Positions 39,339 through 43,966 of a stretch of DNA of 43,966 nt are shown in pieces; positions within the stretch are counted from its first letter, which is position 1; each line of letters opens with the position of its first letter. The DNA is taken from NCBI GenBank assembly GCA_039934635.1, contig JBDTLT010000020.1:1-43966 (forward strand), in the 5' to 3' direction. The position numbers and the translations under genes were made by a program. The stretch comes from DATLFA01 sp039934635. Its GTDB lineage: Bacteria > Actinomycetota > Acidimicrobiia > Acidimicrobiales > WLNW01. The notes beneath the pieces are model-generated. The model saw only the letters and a program-made list of their open reading frames with translations. It ran no database searches and was not told where the DNA came from.

Positions 39339-39809
39339 ATGACGCGACCCCATAGCGGCAAGTGGTACGAGGAGCTCACGGTCGGCCTCGTCGTGCAGCA
39401 CGCGCTCACGCGCACGGTGACCGAGACCGACAACGTGTTGTTCACGACACTCACGCTCAATCCGCAGCCACTGCATCTCGATCACGAGTTCGCCGCCGCG
39501 ACCGAATTCGGCCGGCCCCTCGTCAACAGCTTCTTCACCCTCGGCCTCGTCGGCGGCATCAGCGTGCTCGAAACAACTCACGGCACGACGGTGGCCAACC
39601 TCGGCATGGAAGAGACCGTGTTCCCCGCTCCCGTGTTCGTGGGGGACACGATCCATGTCGAGACCGAAATCGTCGCGGCCCGTGACAGCAAGTCACGCCC
39701 CGACGCCGGCATCGTCACCTTCGAACATCGCGGGTTCAATCAACGCGACGAATTGATCTGTCGTTTCCGGCGTAACGCGCTCATGCGGCGCCGTCCTACA
39801 GAAAGCTGA
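39339..39809 (+). CDS. MaoC-family enoyl-CoA hydratase, itaconyl/mesaconyl type
   Basis: The 156-residue hot-dog-fold protein opens KWYEELTVG and has TETDNVLFTTLTLNPQPLHL followed by RPLVNSFFTLGLVGG, VANLGMEETVFPAPVFVGDT and SKSRPDAGIVTFEH. This is the MaoC subgroup found beside CitE-like lyases (Rv2499c next to Rv2498c in Mycobacterium tuberculosis), which hydrates a branched unsaturated acyl-CoA such as itaconyl- or mesaconyl-CoA. The lyase gene follows after 2 bp. Assignment to the subgroup is from recalled similarity and context. Confidence 0.82.
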   Translation: MTRPHSGKWYEELTVGLVVQHALTRTVTETDNVLFTTLTLNPQPLHLDHEFAAATEFGRPLVNSFFTLGLVGGISVLETTHGTTVANLGMEETVFPAPVFVGDTIHVETEIVAARDSKSRPDAGIVTFEHRGFNQRDELICRFRRNALMRRRPTES

Positions 39810-39811
39810 AC

Positions 39812-40666
39812 ATGCGCACTCCCCTCCGCCTTCGCAGCCTGCTCTTCGCGCCTGCGAGCCGGCCCGACGTGTTGGCCAAATTGCCCCGAGCGAAGCCCGA
39901 CGGGGTCGTGCTCGACCTCGAAGATGCCGTCGCGCCCAGCGCCAAGGCCGACGCCCGCGAGCACTCCCGTGAGGCGGGCGCCATGCTCGCGCGCGAGCAC
40001 CCGCAACTCGCGGTGTACGTCCGCGTCAACGCCATCCCGACGGAGTGGTTCGCCGACGACATCGCCCGTGGCGTGCCTGCCGGTGCGCTCGGCGTCGTGG
40101 TGCCCAAAATCGAATCAGCGGCGCAGGTGCAGGCCGCGGCAGCCGCCCTCGACCGCGCCGGGTTGCGCGAGCTGAGCATCCTCGTCGGCATCGAGACCGT
40201 CGCGGGCGTCATCAACGTGGCCGAGATCTTGCACGAGCCGCGCGTTGGCGCGTGCTACTTCGGAGCGGAGGACTACACCGCCGACCTCGGGGGTGTGCGC
40301 CGCGGCGACAGCCTCGAAGTGCTGTGGCCGCGTTCGCGCGTCGCCGCCCACGCCGCCCACGCCGGCGTGTTGTCCGCCGACCAAGTCGTCACCGATCTGC
40401 GTGACGAAGACGCGTTCCGGCTCGACGCGCAACTGGGCCGGTCGCTCGGCTATCGGGGCAAGTTGTGCATCCACCCCACACAAGTCGCGTGGGCCAACGA
40501 GTCGTTCTCACCGTCTCCGGCCGAGGTCGATCGCGCCCGGCGTCTCATCGAAGCGTTCGACAAGGCCACGGCCGCCGGCCATGGAGCGATCTCGTTCGAA
40601 GGTCAGATGGTCGACGAGCCGCTCGCCCGTCGCGCCCGCGCCGTCATCTCCGGCGCCGAAGTGTGA
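39812..40666 (+). CDS. CitE-like CoA-ester lyase (HpcH/HpaI family)
   Basis: The 284-residue TIM-barrel lyase has RSLLFAPASRPDVLAKL, the Mg2+ motif VVLDLEDAVAP, YVRVNAIP, VVPKIESAAQV, LVGIETVAGVIN, YFGAEDYTADLGG and CIHPTQV, all canonical. Such enzymes cleave 3-hydroxy-3-methylglutaryl-like, malyl- or citramalyl-CoA to acetyl-CoA plus an oxoacid. With the MaoC hydratase upstream, citramalyl-CoA or beta-methylmalyl-CoA cleavage is the best guess, making it the pathway exit. Last gene of the operon; its stop directly abuts the stop of the convergent vapC. Confidence 0.87.
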   Translation: MRTPLRLRSLLFAPASRPDVLAKLPRAKPDGVVLDLEDAVAPSAKADAREHSREAGAMLAREHPQLAVYVRVNAIPTEWFADDIARGVPAGALGVVVPKIESAAQVQAAAAALDRAGLRELSILVGIETVAGVINVAEILHEPRVGACYFGAEDYTADLGGVRRGDSLEVLWPRSRVAAHAAHAGVLSADQVVTDLRDEDAFRLDAQLGRSLGYRGKLCIHPTQVAWANESFSPSPAEVDRARRLIEAFDKATAAGHGAISFEGQMVDEPLARRARAVISGAEV

Positions 40667-41056
40667 CTACGCCCGGACGAGCTTGACGTCGTACGCGACG
40701 AACTGGTCGTCCGCAGTAACGATCGCCACGTCGAGCACTTGCGACTGCGCGATCAGCAGTCGGTCGAAGGGATCGCGATGATGATCAGGAAGCTGCGCCA
40801 CTCTCAGCGCGTGCGCATGCTCGACTGAAAGTGCGGCCGTGCCGGAGGTCCGCATTCGGTCAGGCACGTACACGTCGGGTGGTTGCGGTAGCTCCAGCTT
40901 TCCCAGCCGGTACTTGATGGCGATCTCCCATCCGCTCGCAGCAGAGAGATAGAGATCGTTGGACTCGTCGGCCAAGATGCCCAGTGTGTCGGGTTCGATT
41001 CGCTCAGGCGTTGTCTGCAGCCATAGCCAGACATGCGTGTCAACGATCAGTCTCAC
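40667..41056 (-). CDS. vapC: PIN-domain toxin (VapC type)
   Basis: The 129-residue protein is a PIN-domain ribonuclease: MRLIVDTHVWLW with Asp6, SAASGWEIAIKYRLGKL with Glu44, RDPFDRLLIAQ (Asp95, Asp98) and TADDQF (about Asp116), giving the acidic Mg2+ site. VapC toxins cut specific tRNAs or rRNA and are held inactive by the cognate antitoxin. It overlaps the antitoxin stop by ATGA, the classical arrangement. Its stop abuts the citE-like stop without a single spacer base. Confidence 0.92.
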   Translation of the reverse strand: MRLIVDTHVWLWLQTTPERIEPDTLGILADESNDLYLSAASGWEIAIKYRLGKLELPQPPDVYVPDRMRTSGTAALSVEHAHALRVAQLPDHHRDPFDRLLIAQSQVLDVAIVTADDQFVAYDVKLVRA

Positions 41057-41298
41057 CCTTCGAATGCCTCGAGCAGTTCGGCGGGGAGCGCCGCGTCGAA
41101 GTCGTCGGGCACGACAAAGCGTCCTCGATCAGCGCCAAATGTTCGCGTGGCGGGAAGCGTCATCGGCACCAAACGCGCGACGGGCTCGCCGTTGCGAAGG
41201 ATCTCGACGCTCTGGCCCGCCGCCACGGCCCGCAATAGTTCCGAGAAACGGGTCTTGGCCTCGTGGACCCCCACTCGTATGGCAGTGGACTTAGTCAT
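41053..41298 (-). CDS. vapB: Phd/YefM-type antitoxin (VapB partner)
   Basis: The 81-residue protein has the Phd/YefM N-terminal DNA-binding fold (VGVHEAKTRFSELLRAVAAG, EILRNGEPVARLVP) and a C-terminal toxin-binding tail that ends LPAELLEAFEG. Such antitoxins neutralise the PIN toxin and bind their own promoter. The ATG at 41298 is 6 nt after the TAGACT -10, so the mRNA appears leaderless. A perfect inverted repeat covers the start codon. Confidence 0.9.
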   Translation of the reverse strand: MTKSTAIRVGVHEAKTRFSELLRAVAAGQSVEILRNGEPVARLVPMTLPATRTFGADRGRFVVPDDFDAALPAELLEAFEG

Positions 41299-41308
41299 GG
41301 ACTAAGTC
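41288..41308. promoter_or_regulatory. Inverted repeat across the antitoxin start codon: operator
   Basis: Arms GACTTAGTC (41288-41296) and GACTAAGTC (41300-41308) are perfect 9 bp inverted repeats with a 3 bp spacer. They cover the start codon and part of the -10 of vapB. Binding of VapBC here would block RNA polymerase. The repeat is directly visible; its operator role is inferred. Confidence 0.75.
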
Positions 41309-41310
41309 TA
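41305..41310 (-). promoter_or_regulatory. -10 element of vapBC, leaderless
   Basis: Minus-strand TAGACT, then 6 nt, then the ATG at 41298. Confidence 0.6.
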
Positions 41311-41356
41311 TGGATGTCTTATGCAACCGGCCGTTGCTAATTGTCAATGTGTTTCA

Positions 41357-41362
41357 TACACT
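41357..41362 (+). promoter_or_regulatory. -10 element before the tiny upstream ORF
   Basis: TACACT, then 7 nt, then an ATG at 41370, the same geometry as the other leaderless promoters. Confidence 0.45.
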
Positions 41363-41369
41363 CTCATGA

Positions 41370-41399
41370 ATGTTCCTGTGCTGCTGGCCGCCTAAGTGA
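41370..41399 (+). CDS. Candidate leaderless uORF, nine residues (MFLCCWPPK)
   Basis: The first ATG after the TACACT hexamer at leaderless spacing opens a nine-codon frame, MFLCCWPPK, whose TGA overlaps the GTG of the secreted-protein gene (GTGA at 41396-41399). Two adjacent cysteines and a Trp-Pro-Pro run are unusual in so short a peptide and could slow ribosomes. Cysteine-rich leaderless uORFs acting as attenuators are known in mycobacteria. Whether this one is translated is inference. A second ATG at 41366 (MNVPVLLAA) fits the promoter less well. Confidence 0.4.
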   Translation: MFLCCWPPK

Positions 41400-42283
41400 G
41401 GCCGCCGGGTCGGCATGGTCGGTTCCGCACCATCGGGATCGGCGTCAGCGCCGCAGCCATCGTGATCGCGTTTGCCGCACCCGCCTGGGCTCCTCCCGGC
41501 AGCGGATCCAGCGGTTCGGGCGGCGTCATCTTCGACGGACAGCCTGCTGTGTGGGCCGGTTACACCGAACGCCCGCGGCCCGTGGTCACCCCGAGCACCG
41601 GCGGCGCGGCCGCGCCGTATTGGTGCGCGTTGTGGATCCCCCCGTTGGGCGGCGATGGCAGCGCGATCGGCAACTTCGACATCCCCGAGACGCGCGAGAT
41701 GAACCCGATACCGGACAATCTCTATCTACTGCAGTGCTTCACGCGCGCCGGCCAGCACTACGGCTTGCCGCGACTGGTCTTCTTCGAACCGCGCGACCCG
41801 AGCAACGGCACGATCACCACGCGCGCCGATGTCGTCGAATACGCCATCGATCTGCTGCCCCTCACCGCACCGTCGGTCACGACCCAGCCTCCGCCACTGC
41901 GCCTCGTCACCGGCTTCGAGACGTGGATCACCGCCGGTCCGGCCGGTCAACCGCAGACGCGTACGGCGCAAGCAGGACGGTTCTGGGCGACGGCCGAAGC
42001 ACGCCCTGTCCGCATGCACGTGGGCGCGGGTGACGGCACCCAACTCGACTGCGCGCTGCCGATCGTCGTCGATGCCAACGGACGCCCCGTCTGCGCACGG
42101 CACACGTATGTCGACACACGACTCGCGCCCGCCGCCGACGGCCATTTCACGATGACCGCGAGCATCACCTACGAAGTGTGGGTAGCCACCGACCTCGGCG
42201 GGCCGGTGCTCTTCGAGACGCGGCAGGGCCCTACGACTGCGCTCGCCGTGCAGTCACGCGACGTGCAGGCCGTCCTTCGCTGA
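41396..42283 (+). CDS. Secreted protein of unknown function
   Basis: The 295-residue protein has a signal peptide: a basic start MRPPGRHGRFRTIG, a hydrophobic core GVSAAAIVIAFAAPAWA and probable cleavage after AWA near residue 32. The mature part opens with a Gly/Ser-rich linker and contains four cysteines (in PYWCALW, LLQCFTR, LDCALP and VCARHTY), probably two disulfides, amid beta-rich sequence. There is no C-terminal sorting signal, so it is not an obvious sortase substrate. I do not recognise a family. The GTG start overlaps the uORF stop, so coupled translation is likely. Confidence 0.65.
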   Translation: MRPPGRHGRFRTIGIGVSAAAIVIAFAAPAWAPPGSGSSGSGGVIFDGQPAVWAGYTERPRPVVTPSTGGAAAPYWCALWIPPLGGDGSAIGNFDIPETREMNPIPDNLYLLQCFTRAGQHYGLPRLVFFEPRDPSNGTITTRADVVEYAIDLLPLTAPSVTTQPPPLRLVTGFETWITAGPAGQPQTRTAQAGRFWATAEARPVRMHVGAGDGTQLDCALPIVVDANGRPVCARHTYVDTRLAPAADGHFTMTASITYEVWVATDLGGPVLFETRQGPTTALAVQSRDVQAVLR

Positions 42284-42306
42284 GCGACCCCCGCCAGAGC
42301 CGGCAC

Positions 42307-42312
42307 TAGGGT
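42307..42312 (+). promoter_or_regulatory. -10 element of the aldo/keto reductase gene, leaderless
   Basis: TAGGGT, then 7 nt, then the ATG at 42320. Confidence 0.55.
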
Positions 42313-42319
42313 CGCCGGT

Positions 42320-43354
42320 ATGGACTATCGCAATCTCGGCAAGACCGGCGTCGTCGTCAGCCGCTACTGCCTCGGCGCAATGATGTTCGGGACGATGGGC
42401 AACCGCGATCCCGACGACTGCGTGCGCATCATCCATCGCGCGCTGGACGCCGGTATCAACTTCATCGACACGGCCGACGCGTATTCGCGCGGAGAGTCCG
42501 AGACCATCGTGGCGAAGGCGCTCAAGGGTCGTCGCGACGATGTCGTCGTGGCGACCAAGTTCTTCAACCACATGCGGCCCGACAACCCCAACACCCGTGG
42601 CGGTTCGCGCTTGTGGATCACGGCCGCGGTCGAAGACAGCTTGCGCCGCCTCGACACCGACTACATCGACCTCTACCAGATGCACCGACCCGACGAACGC
42701 GTCGACCTCGAAGAGACGCTCGGTGCGCTCACCGATCTCGTGCGCCAAGGCAAGGTGCGCATGATCGGCCACTCGGCGTATCCCGCCGAGCGCATCGTCG
42801 AAGCGCAGTGGGTCTCGGAAAAGATGGCCCTCGCCCGTTTCCGCTGCGAACAGGCGCCGTATTCGATGATGCGCCGCTCGATCGAACGAGCAGTGCTGCC
42901 GACCTGCGGCCGCTATGGCATGGGCGTCATCACCTACAGCCCCCTCGCCGGCAGCTGGTTGTCGGGCAAGTACAAGTCGCTGAGCGACGTACCCGAAACA
43001 TCGCGCCTCAACACGATGGCACGACGCTTTGGCAGCGGCCTCGACTCGCCGGTCAACCACCGCCGGCTCGAGGCCGCGCTGCAGCTCGGCGCCGTTGCCG
43101 ACAAGCGCGGCCTGCCTCTGGCGCACATGGCGACCGCGTGGGCGATGGAACATCCCGATGTCACGTCGGTCATCATCGGCCCGCGCACGATGGAGCAACT
43201 CGAAGATCTGCTCTCGTGCGTCGACACCCGCCTCGATGCGGCGACGCTCGACGAGATCGACACCATCGTCGGACCGGGCGTCGACGTCATCGCGAACGAC
43301 CCGACGACCGACCCGAGCTCGCTCGCGGCGCCACGCCGACGTCGAACGAGCTGA
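42320..43354 (+). CDS. Aldo/keto reductase
   Basis: The 344-residue (beta/alpha)8 enzyme has the AKR tetrad: Asp50 and Tyr55 in NFIDTADAYS, Lys80 in VVATKFF, and His122 in DLYQMHRPD. The C-terminal VTSVIIGPRTMEQLEDLL is the NADPH-binding region. The MFG-x-G region and YSPLAGSWLSGKY place it with the bacterial YhdN/Tas-like (AKR12-15) groups. Such enzymes reduce small carbonyls; the physiological substrate is unknown. It is 36 bp downstream of the secreted protein with its own promoter and converges on a PPOX gene with 1 bp between stops. Confidence 0.9.
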   Translation: MDYRNLGKTGVVVSRYCLGAMMFGTMGNRDPDDCVRIIHRALDAGINFIDTADAYSRGESETIVAKALKGRRDDVVVATKFFNHMRPDNPNTRGGSRLWITAAVEDSLRRLDTDYIDLYQMHRPDERVDLEETLGALTDLVRQGKVRMIGHSAYPAERIVEAQWVSEKMALARFRCEQAPYSMMRRSIERAVLPTCGRYGMGVITYSPLAGSWLSGKYKSLSDVPETSRLNTMARRFGSGLDSPVNHRRLEAALQLGAVADKRGLPLAHMATAWAMEHPDVTSVIIGPRTMEQLEDLLSCVDTRLDAATLDEIDTIVGPGVDVIANDPTTDPSSLAAPRRRRTS

Positions 43355-43355
43355 G

Positions 43356-43811
43356 CTACTGCCGCTGACGGCGGCGCAACCCGCGGTCGGGACTCCACGA
43401 CTCGATGACGAGATGATCGGGAGGAGTGCCGACCTTCGTCAAGGCGATCTCGGTGATGTCGATGACGAATCGATGTGAAGCGTCGCCGGGATCTTTGGCG
43501 AGATCTTCGATAGCGACACCGGCGATCTTGGCGTCGCCACGCCACGCGCTCGGGTCGTCCTCGGGCGGATCGAACGTGGGGCTGTGCAGCGCCATTCGTG
43601 GATCCCTCGTCAGGTCGCGGGCCTTCAGCGAGCCGGGCATCATCCCGAGCACGAGTTCACCTTCGATGACGTTGGCTTCGGTGCCGCTGATGCGGGGCGA
43701 ACCGTCGCGACGCAGCGTCGCCAGGGTCATGTGCTTCTGCGTAACGAAGATGTCGAGTACTCGGCGCGAGAAGTCGGGCTCGGCCGACGCGAAGTCGTTC
43801 CAGCTGGCCAT
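43356..43811 (-). CDS. PPOX-class split-barrel FMN/F420-binding protein
   Basis: The 151-residue protein has the single-barrel PPOX layout: HMTLATLRRDGSPRISGTEA, then ELVLGMMPGSLKARDLTRDP and ALHSPTFDPPEDD, closing with a strand ending LVIESWSP. These barrels bind FMN or F420, often in reductases of actinobacteria, or serve as general redox or haem-handling proteins. The ATG at 43811 is 6 nt after TACGAT, implying a leaderless mRNA. It is convergent with the aldo/keto reductase and follows the NADAR gene on the same strand. Confidence 0.85.
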   Translation of the reverse strand: MASWNDFASAEPDFSRRVLDIFVTQKHMTLATLRRDGSPRISGTEANVIEGELVLGMMPGSLKARDLTRDPRMALHSPTFDPPEDDPSAWRGDAKIAGVAIEDLAKDPGDASHRFVIDITEIALTKVGTPPDHLVIESWSPDRGLRRRQRQ

Positions 43812-43817
43812 CGACGC

Positions 43818-43823
43818 ATCGTA
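43818..43823 (-). promoter_or_regulatory. -10 element of the PPOX gene, leaderless
   Basis: Minus-strand TACGAT, then 6 nt, then the ATG at 43811. Confidence 0.55.
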
Positions 43824-43829
43824 GAAGCG

Positions 43830-43966
43830 TCAGACCAACGCCCGCAGTTCGTCTCGCACTTCCATGAGCGCGAAGCCGAGCATGTTCTTGCCCAGCCACT
43901 CGGTCGGTTTGCGCGCCCTGATGTCGTTCGGCGCGACGCCGATGCCCCAGAAATGGTCACCCGGGC
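43830..43966 (-). CDS. NADAR-family protein, C-terminal end (runs off right edge)
   Basis: The last 44 codons are visible, reading on the minus strand: PGDHFWGIGVAPNDIRARKP, then EWLGKNMLGFALMEVRDELR before the TGA. That matches the end of the NADAR fold (YbiA and riboflavin-pathway N-glycosidases), with the D/H-FWGIG and W-x-G-x-N-x-LG-x-x-LM-x-VR pattern. NADAR proteins hydrolyse N-glycosidic bonds, including those of riboflavin intermediates and ADP-ribose on DNA. The N-terminus lies beyond the window. Confidence 0.8.
   Translation of the reverse strand, partial: PGDHFWGIGVAPNDIRARKPTEWLGKNMLGFALMEVRDELRALV

Noticed and set aside
40667..41298. Toxin-antitoxin pair as a sign of a genomic island or prophage
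   Set aside because: No integrase, transposase, attachment repeats or tRNA was seen nearby, and neighbouring composition is the same, so island status is unsupported.
1..43966. CRISPR arrays, tRNA or rRNA genes, IS elements
   Set aside because: Reading both strands showed no regularly spaced repeats, no cloverleaf-like or rRNA signature stretches and no transposase-like protein. A covariance-model scan would be needed to exclude small RNAs.

Overview
This window looks like chromosomal DNA of a high-GC actinobacterium, probably of the Acidimicrobiia (Ilumatobacter-like). The evidence is gene content: a WhiB regulator next to a PdtaS-type histidine kinase, DUF3107, DUF5317, a septum-formation lipoprotein, a class E sortase, paired ArsA ATPases and many GTG starts. 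The class-level placement is inference. No rRNA, tRNA, CRISPR, IS element or prophage gene was seen. Coding density is very high, and no stretch over 300 bp lacks a gene.

Layout. 1-2.0 kb (minus): start of etfB, a diacylglycerol-kinase-like lipid kinase and a glycerophosphodiesterase. 2.1-7.4 kb: whiB1 (plus) meets a minus-strand run mrp - DUF3107 - ArsA-A - ArsA-B - pdtaS. 7.4-9.4 kb: a SufR-like Fe-S regulator and a cysteine desulfurase, divergent from mrp across a shared inverted repeat. 9.4-10.5 kb: a molybdopterin oxidoreductase and a SixA-like phosphatase. 10.5-17.7 kb (minus): a complete cytochrome c maturation (System I) operon ccmABCDEFGHI, including a 50-residue ccmD that is easily missed. 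17.8-26.1 kb: class E sortase, septum-formation lipoprotein, DUF5317 membrane protein, a GH63-like glycosidase opposite a GT4 glycosyltransferase, a TetR regulator, then pspA - DUF5995 - fur - nudix. 26.1-28.4 kb: an MFS exporter and a duplicated split-barrel protein. 28.4-32.6 kb: hydantoinase/oxoprolinase subunits hyuA-hyuB. 32.6-33.7 kb: a nucleotide-sugar-type epimerase. 33.8-40.7 kb: an eight-gene plus-strand catabolic operon: P450, HIT-like protein, isochorismatase-fold protein, ketopantoate-reductase-like enzyme, SnoaL-like protein, D-aminoacylase-type amidohydrolase, MaoC hydratase and CitE-like lyase. 40.7-41.3 kb: a VapBC-type toxin-antitoxin pair. 41.4-44 kb: a secreted protein behind a tiny upstream ORF, an aldo/keto reductase, a PPOX-fold protein and the end of a NADAR-family gene.

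Three themes link the genes. Redox cofactor assembly dominates the left half: Fe-S carrier, regulator and sulfur donor, plus cytochrome c maturation. The right half carries an uncharacterised oxidative and hydrolytic catabolic pathway that probably ends in CoA-ester cleavage. Genome architecture is the third theme. Thirteen annotated genes and one tiny upstream ORF have a TANNNT hexamer 6-8 nt before the start codon, which implies leaderless or near-leaderless mRNAs. All nine convergent gene pairs abut or overlap within 26 bp, leaving little room for intrinsic terminators.
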